Shown here one piece after another: positions 18,884-28,313 of a stretch of DNA of 64,000 nt. Below the pieces are notes generated by a model. That model was not told the DNA's origin. It saw nothing but the letters and a program-made list of their open reading frames with translations, and ran no database searches. The stretch lies in contig CAJXPQ010000009.1 in the NCBI GenBank assembly GCA_913058265.1, positions 105,176 through 169,175 of the forward strand. The letters run 5' to 3'. Within the stretch, counting starts at the first letter, position 1, and every line of letters begins with the position of its first letter. The position numbers were made by a program, and so were the translations under genes. Source of the DNA: an uncultured Oligoflexia bacterium (lineage in GTDB: Bacteria > Bdellovibrionota > Bacteriovoracia > Bacteriovoracales > Bacteriovoracaceae).

Positions 18884-19720
18884 TTAAAATTGAGCTGATC
18901 TACTTCCAATATTTATCACTTGATAAGTGTTTGTCATATAATCGTATTGAAGATCGTGAATTGTAACTTGTACGCTTCTAATTGTTTGTGATCCTGAGAA
19001 GCTTAGTACACCAGTTAAGTCGTAATTATCAGTAACGGCCAAAGGATTTGCAATTATTGGTAATTCTTGACTCAGTATATAACCTTTAACATCTTGTGAT
19101 CCGTCATTGTAAAAGTACTCTATATAGTCAGCATTAACCTTTTTACCATCAGTTAAGTATACTTGCGCTTGTGACACAACAACTTTTGCTACTGGTCTAT
19201 TATCCATGTTCAACATTTCTCTAAATAAAGCATCATTTCTAGTATAGCTTGCGTTCACAAAGTTAAAGACACCGTTTGAACTACCTGTTGCTACATCTAC
19301 ATTTACACTTGATGAAGTAGAAGATCTTACAACTTTATATTCACCTTTATCAACAATGACACCAAGATCCTGTCCTTGATTATATTGATCACAGTCACCT
19401 CTTAATTCACCAAAAAGATTGAAACAAAAACCGAAGTCTAAATTAAAATTCACACCACCAAAATTATCTCCACCAAACTCTGGTCCAATATGATAAACAA
19501 CCATATTATTAGATACACCTGAATTTAATGCCTTTGATGAGTAATAAGATTTTAATTGATCATAATCACCAAAATTCTCACCGCTTCCACCTTGGTTATA
19601 CCAGTCCTGAGTACTTGAACTCGAACTACTACTACTACCGCCTGACTCATTCTCTTTTCCACATGAAGCTAAGGCCAAAACCATTGCTCCTAATGCGATA
19701 ACTCTAAATAATTTTTTCAT
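18884..19720 (-). CDS. Putative lipoprotein with serine-rich linker
   Basis: 278 residues from the ATG at 19720, which follows GGAGAG. The signal ends in LALASCGKE, a canonical lipobox with Cys at about residue 20. Directly after it comes a flexible linker with eight consecutive Ser (partly an AGT triplet repeat) and Gly/Asn, then a beta-rich domain of about 220 residues. A single pair of Cys (FGFCFN and RGDCDQ) may be disulfide-bonded. No family recognised; probably an outer-membrane lipoprotein with a tethered periplasmic or surface domain. It has its own terminator. Confidence 0.75.
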   Translation of the reverse strand: MKKLFRVIALGAMVLALASCGKENESGGSSSSSSSSTQDWYNQGGSGENFGDYDQLKSYYSSKALNSGVSNNMVVYHIGPEFGGDNFGGVNFNLDFGFCFNLFGELRGDCDQYNQGQDLGVIVDKGEYKVVRSSTSSSVNVDVATGSSNGVFNFVNASYTRNDALFREMLNMDNRPVAKVVVSQAQVYLTDGKKVNADYIEYFYNDGSQDVKGYILSQELPIIANPLAVTDNYDLTGVLSFSGSQTIRSVQVTIHDLQYDYMTNTYQVINIGSRSAQF

Positions 19721-20001
19721 AACTCTCTCCAAAGTTCGTAACTAAAATATATACATACTTACATACAAGATTGATGCCAACAAGCTCAGATAAGGAATCA
19801 AGTACTTAACAAACTGCTGTGTATAGATTCTATGCATAGAGATAAATAGTGTTCAAATTTTAGACACTTTTACCAATGAAGTTAATTTAGAATATGTCGG
19901 TTTCTTGGACAGTATATGAAAAGACTACAACTGAGACCTAAGCAGATGAAAATCTCCTTTATAATATTACTGATACATAAATTAATTTTGGAGAAATACT
20001 T

Positions 20002-20490
20002 ATGAAAAATCTAATCTATGCAATGATAGCGACAATATCTCTTTCTAGTATGGCACATGATGTGACTATTAATACGAACGGTGATGAGTTTCTAACAAGT
20101 GCGAAAGTAATGTGTGCTTATGTTAATGGAAATACAAGAAGTTATTCTGAAGCAGGTGAGTTTGAAGTCAATGAAGAAAGCGTAGATATTGATTTAGGCG
20201 TAATTAATGTCGTTAATCAAGCTTGTAGCCACGCAGTGCTAACAATACATACAAAAGAGATCATCAATGATATTCCACTTTCTCGCTCTTACAGACTTGA
20301 GCTAGACACTGAAAGAAAACTTGCATTACTTGAATCAAACGAGTTATTCCTAAAACAAACAGATAATTCAATTGATGAAGACAGCGCAAATCTTAGTGAG
20401 CATATTGAGGCTGGAGTGAATAGAATTGGTGAAATTATTGGCGCTGGGCTCTACTTACTTAGAAACCCAGATTTCAAAGGCATACCTTAA
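20002..20490 (+). CDS. Small exported protein of unknown function
   Basis: 162 residues with a signal peptide (cleavage near SMAHD, residue 18). GGAG precedes the ATG by nine bases. The mature part is acidic with two Cys (KVMCAY and NQACSH) and ends in a short amphipathic segment (NRIGEIIGAGLYLLRNP). Nothing recognisable. It lies between a 281-base gap on the left, in which I see no further gene, and the convergent ALDH-like gene 9 bases to the right. Confidence 0.65.
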   Translation: MKNLIYAMIATISLSSMAHDVTINTNGDEFLTSAKVMCAYVNGNTRSYSEAGEFEVNEESVDIDLGVINVVNQACSHAVLTIHTKEIINDIPLSRSYRLELDTERKLALLESNELFLKQTDNSIDEDSANLSEHIEAGVNRIGEIIGAGLYLLRNPDFKGIP

Positions 20491-20499
20491 TCAATTAAA

Positions 20500-21348
20500 C
20501 TAATAACCAATTGGGTGCCAAACAGTCTTTTGTTCAACAAAATCAAGAACAAGGTCTAAAGATTGTCTCGTATCCAATTTATTAGGAATGATTCTTTTCA
20601 TATTATCAACAGATTTTGACCTCAATTCATAATACTCAGCTTTATCTTCATTTTGAAAACTGATTCCTTTAACTTCCATATGTTCTGAAATTATAGATAA
20701 GATAGATTTATAATCACCACTTAGTAGATTTACAACACTTGGCGGAAGATCTGAAGTTTCAAATATTTCTCCAAGAGTTGTCACTACCGGAGAACACTCT
20801 GGACTTACAATTGATACCACTGAGTTACCACCAACTAAGATTGCACAAATATTATCCACTAGTTTTGCCAATGAAAAACTATTGGAATCAATGTGGACGA
20901 TGACTCCCATATGCTCTGGGCTTGTAAAGTTATGGTAAGGAGCTGCAACAGGATTAACAGCACCAAGAACTTGTTGGTATTTATCACACCAACCGGCATA
21001 GTAAACAAATGTATCAATTGCGGCAGTAACTTCTTTGAGTGCGGCTGCTGGAGTCATTCCCATAGTATCTTTTAAAAGGTTAACTAATTCATCTTGTTTA
21101 CCCTGAGACATTTCCGCCATACGGTAAAGAATTTGAGATCTATTATAAGCCGTTTTAGTACTCCAAGATTTTTCACCTGCCTTGGCCGCAACCACTGCAT
21201 TTCTAAAATCTTTTCTAGAGGCCACGCAAACTCTTGCGATTTCTTCTTTAGTACCTTTTTTATAAAAAGGTGCTGTTGCACCAGATTCAGATCTTATAAA
21301 AGCTCCACCAACATACATTTTAACTGTCTTTAAAACTGCAAGATTCAT
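20500..21348 (-). CDS. Truncated aldehyde dehydrogenase-like protein lacking the catalytic Cys
   Basis: 282 residues. Residues about 10-235 align by eye with the N-terminal half of an aldehyde dehydrogenase (YVGGAFIRSESG at the start; ILVGGNSVVSIVSPE in place of the coenzyme-binding strand). The protein stops before the catalytic domain: no catalytic Cys and no ELGGK Glu. A short unique tail ends in KTVWHPIGY. The frame is clean and GAGGTGAG precedes the ATG, so it is not a decayed gene. The start overlaps the stop of the full-length ALDH gene (TAATG), implying coupled translation. In ALDH16 proteins a full ALDH is fused to a second, inactive ALDH-like domain; this pair looks like a split version (inference). 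Confidence 0.75.
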   Translation of the reverse strand: MNLAVLKTVKMYVGGAFIRSESGATAPFYKKGTKEEIARVCVASRKDFRNAVVAAKAGEKSWSTKTAYNRSQILYRMAEMSQGKQDELVNLLKDTMGMTPAAALKEVTAAIDTFVYYAGWCDKYQQVLGAVNPVAAPYHNFTSPEHMGVIVHIDSNSFSLAKLVDNICAILVGGNSVVSIVSPECSPVVTTLGEIFETSDLPPSVVNLLSGDYKSILSIISEHMEVKGISFQNEDKAEYYELRSKSVDNMKRIIPNKLDTRQSLDLVLDFVEQKTVWHPIGY

Positions 21349-22862
21349 TATCTCACCTCCAAGTATGGAAGTAGTCCGTGACGACCACCTTCTCTACCGT
21401 AGCCACTTTCTTTAAAACCACCAAAGGGTGAAGTTGCATCAAATTTATTATATGTATTCGCCCAGATCACGCCAGCTCGTAAGCCTGCTGCAACCTTGTG
21501 AATCTTTGATCCTTTCTCTGACCAAACTCCTGCAGCAAGTCCATAAGCAGTATCGTTTGCTTTTATAACCGCTTCTTCTGGAGTTCTAAAAGTTGTAATA
21601 CTGAGGACTGGTCCAAAGACTTCTTCTCTTGAAATTGATGCAGATCCACTTTGATCAACAAAATAACAAGGGGCAAAGAAATATCCTTTAGTAGGTAGCG
21701 AGCAAGGTGCTTGCCAAAACTCTCCGCCTTCAGTTTTTCCTTGTTTTACAAGTGACTTAATTTTATCAAACTGTTCTTTAGAGTTAATTGCTCCAAGATC
21801 GGTATTCTTATCCAGCGGATTTCCAACTCTAATTTGTTTCATTCTTTTTTGTAGTTTTTTAAGCACGATATCTTTAACTGATTCTTCAACTAAAAGTCTT
21901 GAACCGGCACAACAAACGTGTCCCTGGTTAAAGTAGATTCCATTCACTACACCATCGACTGCTTGGTCTATTGCTGCATCAGCAAAAATTATATTTGCTG
22001 ATTTCCCACCAAGTTCCATCGTTAACTTCTTATCAGTCTTTCCAGCGGTTCTTGCTATATGCTTTCCAATGTCAGTAGACCCTGTAAATGCGATTTTATT
22101 TACACCCTTATGTTCTACTAAAGCGGCCCCTGTCTCACCAGCGCCAGTAACAATATTTACAACTCCATCAGGAAGACCAGCTTCCTTACATATTTCAGCT
22201 AGTCTTAAAGCTGTAAGCGAAGTTTGTTCTGCTGGCTTGAGTACAATTGTATTCCCACATGCTAATGCAGGTGCAATCTTCCATGCCGCCATCATAAGAG
22301 GAAAGTTCCATGGAATAATTTGTCCACAAACACCAATTGATTTTACTTTCTTTCCGGGCATCACATAATCTAATTTATCCGCCCAACCTGCATTATAAAA
22401 GAAGTGTTGCGCGACTAATGGAAGATCCACATCTCTAGATTCTTTAATTGGCTTACCACCATCCATCGTTTCAAGAATGGCAAGCTCTCTTGATCTTTCT
22501 TGAATAATTCGAGCGATTCTAAATAAATATTTTCCACGATCCATGCCACTTAGTTTTGACCAAGTTTCAGTGTAGGCTTTTCTTGCGGCCTTAACTGCTG
22601 AATCAATATCACTTGCATTTGAAAGAGCAATCTTTGTAATGAGCTCTCCAGTTGCAGGATTTCTCGACTCCATATACTTGCCACTCTTTGGAGCAACAAA
22701 CTTACCACCAATGAAGTTTCCATACTTAGGAAGAATTTCTACCTTCGTACTCTCCGGCGCAGGAGCATATTCAAAAACCATACCCTTACTAATTTTATGA
22801 GACGCTTTCTTTGCGACTTTCTTCTTAGTGGCTTTCTTTTTAATTACTTTCTTCTTAGTCAT
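21348..22862 (-). CDS. Aldehyde dehydrogenase with lysine-rich N-terminal tail
   Basis: 504 residues of the NAD(P)-dependent aldehyde dehydrogenase family. The coenzyme and catalytic motifs are complete: GQIIPWNFPLMMAAWK, MELGGKSANI (general base Glu) and NQGHVCCAGSR, whose first Cys, residue 317, is the expected nucleophile. Unusual is the first 27 residues, a Lys/Ala/Val tail (TKKKVIKKKATKKKVAKK) not part of the fold. AAGGAA lies six bases before the ATG at 22862; another ATG at 22868 is too close to it. It is placed after deoC, so acetaldehyde from deoxyribose-5-phosphate cleavage is a likely substrate. The truncated ALDH gene follows by TAATG coupling. Confidence 0.92.
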   Translation of the reverse strand: MTKKKVIKKKATKKKVAKKASHKISKGMVFEYAPAPESTKVEILPKYGNFIGGKFVAPKSGKYMESRNPATGELITKIALSNASDIDSAVKAARKAYTETWSKLSGMDRGKYLFRIARIIQERSRELAILETMDGGKPIKESRDVDLPLVAQHFFYNAGWADKLDYVMPGKKVKSIGVCGQIIPWNFPLMMAAWKIAPALACGNTIVLKPAEQTSLTALRLAEICKEAGLPDGVVNIVTGAGETGAALVEHKGVNKIAFTGSTDIGKHIARTAGKTDKKLTMELGGKSANIIFADAAIDQAVDGVVNGIYFNQGHVCCAGSRLLVEESVKDIVLKKLQKRMKQIRVGNPLDKNTDLGAINSKEQFDKIKSLVKQGKTEGGEFWQAPCSLPTKGYFFAPCYFVDQSGSASISREEVFGPVLSITTFRTPEEAVIKANDTAYGLAAGVWSEKGSKIHKVAAGLRAGVIWANTYNKFDATSPFGGFKESGYGREGGRHGLLPYLEVR

Positions 22863-22877
22863 AATCATTTCCTTACT

Positions 22878-23837
22878 CTAATCTAGGGAGAACATATCAT
22901 CGTAGTAATATTGTCCTGTCACTTGCTTAAATACTTGCTTTAACAAATCATTTAAAAGTGAACTGGCACCAAAGCGAAATAAATCAGGTGTTAACCAGTC
23001 AGGTCCTAGAGTTTCATTTACCATACATAGGTAGTGTATTGCCTGCTTAGAAGTTTTAATCCCTCCGGCCGGCTTCATTCCAATTTTCTTTCCACTATAG
23101 TCATAATAATCTGCAATCGCCTGTAACATGACATGTGTAACTGGCATGGTTGCAGCCGGGCTGACCTTCCCTGTCGAAGTCTTTATAAAATCTGCTCCCG
23201 CTTCCATTGCAAGCCATGAAGCAAGTCTAACCTTGTCATAAGTTTTAAGTTCACCTGTCTCTAAAATAACTTTTAAGTGAGCGTCGCCACAGGCTTCCTT
23301 CACTTTTATGATTTCATCAAATACTTTTTGATATTTTCCACAATGAAAAGCACCTCTATCAATAACCATATCAATTTCAGTTGCGCCAAACTTCACTGCT
23401 CGCTTCACATCTGCGACTTTAATATCTAAGGGTAATTGTCCTGCAGGAAAGGCCGTTGCTACAGAGGCGAGTTGAACCCCAGATCCCGCAAGTGCTTCAG
23501 CTGCATAAGGAACCATAGACGGATAAACACAAATTGCTGCTACCTTTGGAACTTCACGAAAATTATCATACTTCGACATCCGCTGCTGAATTTCGGGTGA
23601 GATTGGATTTATCGCCTTACCACAAAGCTGCTTTACCTTACCCGGAGTATCCATACCTTCAAGTGTCGTTAAATCAACCATGGATGTGGCCAACAAAAGG
23701 GCATCCATCTTTGAGTCTTTCTTAATACTTCTAGTGGTGAAACTTTTAGCTCTTTCATTAGAGGCAATCATATCGATTGGAAAGTGTGGAATGGTAATCT
23801 TGTCACCACCCGGAACCTTGATTGAAACATCAAACAC
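22878..23837 (-). CDS. deoC: Deoxyribose-phosphate aldolase
   Basis: 319 residues of the DeoC class I aldolase family, cleaving 2-deoxyribose-5-phosphate to glyceraldehyde-3-phosphate and acetaldehyde. The Schiff-base Lys lies in ADFIKTSTGK, and ILETGEL and GMKPAGGIKT are the other typical strands. The protein is longer than the roughly 220-260 residue bacterial norm because of an N-terminal extension, closer to the longer eukaryote/actinobacterial type. It starts with GTG at 23837 after AAGGAG. It is first of three genes with two ALDH-type proteins, giving a route from prey DNA sugar to glycolysis and acetate (inference). Confidence 0.92.
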   Translation of the reverse strand: MFDVSIKVPGGDKITIPHFPIDMIASNERAKSFTTRSIKKDSKMDALLLATSMVDLTTLEGMDTPGKVKQLCGKAINPISPEIQQRMSKYDNFREVPKVAAICVYPSMVPYAAEALAGSGVQLASVATAFPAGQLPLDIKVADVKRAVKFGATEIDMVIDRGAFHCGKYQKVFDEIIKVKEACGDAHLKVILETGELKTYDKVRLASWLAMEAGADFIKTSTGKVSPAATMPVTHVMLQAIADYYDYSGKKIGMKPAGGIKTSKQAIHYLCMVNETLGPDWLTPDLFRFGASSLLNDLLKQVFKQVTGQYYYDDMFSLD

Positions 23838-23936
23838 AGTAAACTCCTTAAAATTTATTGATAAAAAGTTATACGAGTCGAATAATCTCTTGTCTATTAT
23901 TATGGATATTTTACAGCGATGCGGAGCGCGTTAAAG

Positions 23937-24983
23937 CTAATTTAAGTAGTCTGAATCCATCTCTTTAGTAGTTTTGGCCCCAAGAGAGCGAAGTTCTTCT
24001 GCACGACCTATTAGATTTCCTTTTCCGGTAGAAAGCTTTTTGACAATATCCTCATGAAGATCAGAGGTTTTTTTGGCGGCATTTCCAAGTTTTTCTAAGT
24101 CATCTAGAATCGCGACAAACTTATCATACATGGCACCAGCTTTAGTCGCCAAATCTTGCGCATTTTTAGATTGCTTTTCTAAGCGCCATAAGGAGGCAAC
24201 TGTTTTGAGGTTTGCGATTAGGTTAACCGGTGAAACGAGTACAATATTTTTTTTAAGCGCCTGGTCAATAATTTCTGGAAACTCTTTAAGCATTAGTGAA
24301 TAAACACCTTCAACAGGCACGAAGAGATAGATAAAATCAGGACTATTAATATCATTTAGAGATTGATAATTCTTTTTTGATAGTGAATCAATATGATTCA
24401 TAATTGATATTTTGATTTTCTTTAATGCTTCATCTTTCTTATCTTCATTTATATATTCGAAATAACTAGTAAGACTTACTTTAGAGTCAATTATAATAGA
24501 AGCATTGTTTGGGAGATTAACAACAACATCTGGCTTAAAACTCTTACCCTGCTCGTCTTGATAGGTAGACTGTGTTGAGTATTCTTGGCCCTTAACTAGC
24601 CCTGCTAAGTCTAAAATACGCTCTAGAGTTAGCTCTCCCCATGCCCCTTGAAATTTCACATCAGACTTTAACGCGGTTGAGAGTTGATGGGTTTCCACCT
24701 CTATTTTGGAGGCCGACTCAAGCATTTGATTTAAGCGCTCTCTTAGACTTTCACGATCCTTTAAATCAAACTTATGCATTTGCTCTAAGTAATCTCTATA
24801 CTCTTTAACTCTTTCATTAAAGGGAGAAACGAGAGTATTTAAATTTTGCTCATTTTTTTGAAGGATTGTGTTTGCAAGACTTTCAAATTGATCCGTTTGA
24901 GTCGATGTTAACTTCTGATAGATAAAATAGGAAAGAATCCCTGAAAGTAAAACTCCAACAACTATCCCAATCCCTAATTCCAT
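23937..24983 (-). CDS. rmuC: DNA recombination protein RmuC
   Basis: 348 residues: an N-terminal membrane anchor (about residues 3-23), a long coiled coil (about 30-105) and the RmuC core with VKFQGAWGELTLERIL, PDVVVNLPNNASIIIDSKVS and YLFVPVEGVYSLML. RmuC proteins are predicted PD-(D/E)XK nucleases that limit inversions at short repeats. The DSK triplet in IIDSKVS fits that catalytic pattern. AAGGATAC precedes the ATG. It begins 18 bases after tyrS stops, third in a trpS-tyrS-rmuC operon. Confidence 0.94.
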   Translation of the reverse strand: MELGIGIVVGVLLSGILSYFIYQKLTSTQTDQFESLANTILQKNEQNLNTLVSPFNERVKEYRDYLEQMHKFDLKDRESLRERLNQMLESASKIEVETHQLSTALKSDVKFQGAWGELTLERILDLAGLVKGQEYSTQSTYQDEQGKSFKPDVVVNLPNNASIIIDSKVSLTSYFEYINEDKKDEALKKIKISIMNHIDSLSKKNYQSLNDINSPDFIYLFVPVEGVYSLMLKEFPEIIDQALKKNIVLVSPVNLIANLKTVASLWRLEKQSKNAQDLATKAGAMYDKFVAILDDLEKLGNAAKKTSDLHEDIVKKLSTGKGNLIGRAEELRSLGAKTTKEMDSDYLN

Positions 24984-25001
24984 TAAGTATCCTTACGACT
25001 T

Positions 25002-26222
25002 TTATTTAACGAAGATCTTCACGATTCTTAGTTTCCCTAACTTTAAGATATGCTCTGAACCTGATTCAAGCTGTAATGTCTCATCCATACAGGCCTTTCC
25101 ATCAAACTTAAAAGCACTCTGCTTTATAAGGCGCCTTCCCTCTCCATTAGATTTGATGAACTCGATATTGACTAAGAAAGGAAGTACCTTAAACTCACCA
25201 GCGACAACATCAACAGTAAGAATATCATCCGGTATCTCTTGTTTAGTAAATCTTGCTTCAAACTTTTTAATTTCAGAGGCACCAGTTCCCTGTGGGTGAT
25301 AATAATCGACAATCTCAGCTGCGAGAGCTTTTTTTGCATCCATAGGGTGCTTCTTCTTTGATTTTATATCTGCAATAATTCCCTCTACAACGTCCACAGA
25401 GCTACGGCATAAAAGCTGATAATACTTAACCATAATTTCATCTGAGATACTCATAATTTTTCCGAACATATCAGAAGAAGTATCTTCAAGAGAAATATAG
25501 TTATCTAGAGATTTACTCATTTTATTTACACCATCAGTCCCCTCTAAAATCGGCATTGTTAAAATAGACTGAGGCTTTTTGCCATAGGCTTTTTGTAAAT
25601 GTCTTCCCATAAGAAGGTTAAATGTTTGGTCCGTTCCACCCAGCTCAAGGTCGGCATCAATTGCCACCGAGTCATAACCCTGCATTAGAGGGTAAGCGAA
25701 TTCATGCATATAAATTGCTTCTTGCGCCTTATATCTTTTAGAGAAGTCATCGCGATCCAATATAGATGATACTGTCACCTTCGCCATAAGTTTTATCATA
25801 TCGATTGGTGTTAACTCTGATAACCAGTCATTATTGAAAACAATCTTTGTCTTTTCCATATCAAGAATTTTAGAAATTTGCTGAGTGTATGACTTTGCAT
25901 TCTCAATAACTTCTTCATCAGTGAGAATAGGTCTCGTCTTTGACTTACCTGTAGGGTCACCAATTTTTGCAGTAAAATCTCCGATAAGAAAATAAATTTC
26001 ATGTCCAAAGTCTTGAAGAATGCGCAGTTTTTGCAGAAGAACGGTATGACCCAAATGAATATCTGGTCTTGAAGGATCTGCACCAAACTTGATGCGAAGT
26101 GGTTTATCCTCTTCATAGGATTTTTTAAGTTTTGTTAATAGTTCTTCCTCTGGAATAATATCAACAGTACCTCGCCTAATTTCTTTTAATTGATCTTCAG
26201 CTGAAACATTTATTTTTTTCAT
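25002..26222 (-). CDS. tyrS: Tyrosyl-tRNA synthetase
   Basis: 406 residues, a class Ic synthetase that charges tRNA-Tyr. The HIGH-type motif is HLGHTVLLQKL and the KMSKS loop is present (VNKMSKSLDNY). DADLELGGTDQTFN is the tyrosine-binding region. A C-terminal S4-like RNA-binding segment of about 60 residues ends in GKLRIVKIF. The HxGH form and the 400-420 residue length place it in the TyrRZ-like group. AAAGGT lies before the ATG, and trpS ends 14 bases upstream. Confidence 0.96.
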   Translation of the reverse strand: MKKINVSAEDQLKEIRRGTVDIIPEEELLTKLKKSYEEDKPLRIKFGADPSRPDIHLGHTVLLQKLRILQDFGHEIYFLIGDFTAKIGDPTGKSKTRPILTDEEVIENAKSYTQQISKILDMEKTKIVFNNDWLSELTPIDMIKLMAKVTVSSILDRDDFSKRYKAQEAIYMHEFAYPLMQGYDSVAIDADLELGGTDQTFNLLMGRHLQKAYGKKPQSILTMPILEGTDGVNKMSKSLDNYISLEDTSSDMFGKIMSISDEIMVKYYQLLCRSSVDVVEGIIADIKSKKKHPMDAKKALAAEIVDYYHPQGTGASEIKKFEARFTKQEIPDDILTVDVVAGEFKVLPFLVNIEFIKSNGEGRRLIKQSAFKFDGKACMDETLQLESGSEHILKLGKLRIVKIFVK

Positions 26223-26236
26223 GATATACCTTTATA

Positions 26237-27235
26237 CTAAAAACCTGTTATGCGTGACCTTACTCTATTCATCGTATCCATTGCAATAGCATGAGCTCTC
26301 TCTTTACCATTCAATAATACTTTATCTATTTCATCTCGGTTGTTCATAAGGTCATTATAAACTTCACGAGGTCCACTTAAATAAGCATTTATAACTTCAA
26401 ATAACTCTAGCTTTGCGTATCCCCAACCAATACCTTCAGCATAGCGTTTTTCTAGTCCTAAAATTTGTTCTGGAGTCCCAAATAGTTTATATAGTTCCAT
26501 AATCGTACAGTTTGCAGAATCCTTAGGGGCTTCCTCTGGAGTACTATCGGTGGTTATTTTATTTATAGTTTTTTTAAGTTTTTTCTCAGTCCCCCACAAA
26601 GGAATACCATTATCATAGGACTTACTCATTTTTCTTCCATCAAGACCTGGTACTAATGAGCCATTTTTTTGAATGACTTCTTGTGGCTCAATAAGAGTAC
26701 CTTCACCAAAGTATTCGTTACATCTTTGTGCAATTGAACGCGCAATTTCGACGTGCTGAATTTGATCCTTTCCAACTGGAACTGCATTCGAATCATACAA
26801 TAGAATATCAGCACTCATCAAAACAGGGTAGTCAAACAGTCCCATATTTACGCCAAAGTCTGTGTCTTTATTTGCTTCTTGATTTTTCTGAACCTTATCT
26901 TTGTATGAGTGGGCCCTATTCATATCCCCTTTAGGTGTCATACAATTTAGCATCCAAGTTAATTCGAAAACTTCTTTAATATCTGATTGTTTAAAAAATA
27001 TTGCTTTTGATGTGTCCAAACCTAGAGCAATCCAAGTCGCTGCTATTTCGTAGACATGCTGTTTAAATTTTTCAGGATCTCGGACAGAAGTTAAGGCATG
27101 GGCATCGGCAATAAAATAGATTGAGCGATCAAATTGACTACTGTGTGACATTTCAATTGCAGGCCTAATGGCACCAAGTAAATTACCTAGATGGACATCA
27201 CCTGTAGGTTTTATTCCTGTTAATACTGTTTTCAT
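26237..27235 (-). CDS. trpS: Tryptophanyl-tRNA synthetase
   Basis: 332 residues, normal for bacterial TrpRS. The signature region GIKPTGDVHLGNLLGAIRPA contains the HIGH equivalent (HLGN), and GRKMSKSYDNGIPL carries KMSKS. The tryptophan/tRNA helix YPVLMSADILLY is also typical. First gene of trpS-tyrS-rmuC on this strand. The upstream 55 bases contain no T-box-like structure that I can recognise. Confidence 0.96.
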   Translation of the reverse strand: MKTVLTGIKPTGDVHLGNLLGAIRPAIEMSHSSQFDRSIYFIADAHALTSVRDPEKFKQHVYEIAATWIALGLDTSKAIFFKQSDIKEVFELTWMLNCMTPKGDMNRAHSYKDKVQKNQEANKDTDFGVNMGLFDYPVLMSADILLYDSNAVPVGKDQIQHVEIARSIAQRCNEYFGEGTLIEPQEVIQKNGSLVPGLDGRKMSKSYDNGIPLWGTEKKLKKTINKITTDSTPEEAPKDSANCTIMELYKLFGTPEQILGLEKRYAEGIGWGYAKLELFEVINAYLSGPREVYNDLMNNRDEIDKVLLNGKERAHAIAMDTMNRVRSRITGF

Positions 27236-27290
27236 AAGAGTCCCTATTTACTAGATAATTCTCACACAATATTTGTCAGGTGGCTAGAAA

Positions 27291-28313
27291 TTAGCCCTGT
27301 TTAAAGTGTTTTCTCAGTCCAATACTCTTCAATTCAACATGTTTGTATGTAAAGTGAGAAACTAGAATACATAGTCCAATAAATACAAATATCAACCATA
27401 TCGAGGGGCTGGCTTTTAAGTCCTCCCTTCCTAAATATTTCAAAGTTTTATGAATGACTATAATAACCAAGTCATGAACTAAGTATAGCGAGAGGCAACG
27501 TACCCCCATATACTGAAAGATAGTAAAAGGTTTTGAGACAAATAGTTTTGATATGAAGTTCTTACTTGTCATACATAGAACAATTAGTCCCCCCGCCATA
27601 AAATATATTTGATAATACACACTTACGAGAGAGGTAATAAAAAGCAGTATGTAAGTCACCTGATGTAATAGCATTGACTTGTTATTGAACTGTAGTTTAT
27701 TGAAATTGAAATAGATTAACAGACCAAAAGTAAAGTCGACAAAATGCTGGATTGGGTGCCGCATCCATATATTTTGAGGGTCACCCGGAAAAATCAAGGG
27801 CACATACCTCCCCCAAAGCATGTAGACTATAATACCAAATGCAAATAGGACTATAGAGCGAAGAGATGTTTTCACGTAAATAAGAGTAATAGGAAGTATG
27901 AGATAGATACATTCCTCAACAAATAAACTCCACGAAAGTTGAACAAAGTTATAACCTTCAATATGCTGTAGGAAACCGAAGTAGAAAAATATATTAGCCA
28001 TAATATGTTCAATTTCTGGTTGATAATAAAAACAATAAAAAAACAGAAAAAACCACCACACAGGGATAATTCGAAAAAACCTTTTCTGCATATATACTTT
28101 AAAGGTATAAGTATTATTCTCTTTCATTTTAAGCATAGAGTTTGTCAAAATAAATGCACTAGCAGTAAAGAACATGCACATCGCAGCATGACCGATCTCC
28201 AAAAGTATACTCGATACTAGTGGGGAGCCGCTACTTGGAATGAAATGATATAGCATTATAACAAGACACCCAATTCCTCTTAAAAAATCTATTCCTTTCC
28301 TTTCAAAAGTCAA
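27291..28313 (-). CDS. Acyltransferase family 3 (OafA/NodX-type) membrane protein
   Basis: 340 residues with about ten transmembrane segments. The N-terminus FERKGIDFLRGIGCLVIMLYH is the classic start of membrane O-acyltransferases, with the R-G and the active-site His in the first helix. They acetylate or acylate sugars of LPS, capsule or peptidoglycan. The start is a TTG that overlaps the LysR gene stop (TTGA), so the two are co-translated. The acceptor is unknown. Confidence 0.88.
   Translation of the reverse strand: MTFERKGIDFLRGIGCLVIMLYHFIPSSGSPLVSSILLEIGHAAMCMFFTASAFILTNSMLKMKENNTYTFKVYMQKRFFRIIPVWWFFLFFYCFYYQPEIEHIMANIFFYFGFLQHIEGYNFVQLSWSLFVEECIYLILPITLIYVKTSLRSIVLFAFGIIVYMLWGRYVPLIFPGDPQNIWMRHPIQHFVDFTFGLLIYFNFNKLQFNNKSMLLHQVTYILLFITSLVSVYYQIYFMAGGLIVLCMTSKNFISKLFVSKPFTIFQYMGVRCLSLYLVHDLVIIVIHKTLKYLGREDLKASPSIWLIFVFIGLCILVSHFTYKHVELKSIGLRKHFKQG

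Noticed and set aside
20500..21348. Short ALDH as a pseudogene
   Set aside because: Clean frame, good ribosome-binding site, coupled start and a distinct C-terminal tail indicate a functional short protein.
26223..27290. T-box elements before tyrS or trpS
   Set aside because: The gaps are 14 and 55 bases, too short, and no T-box sequence is present.
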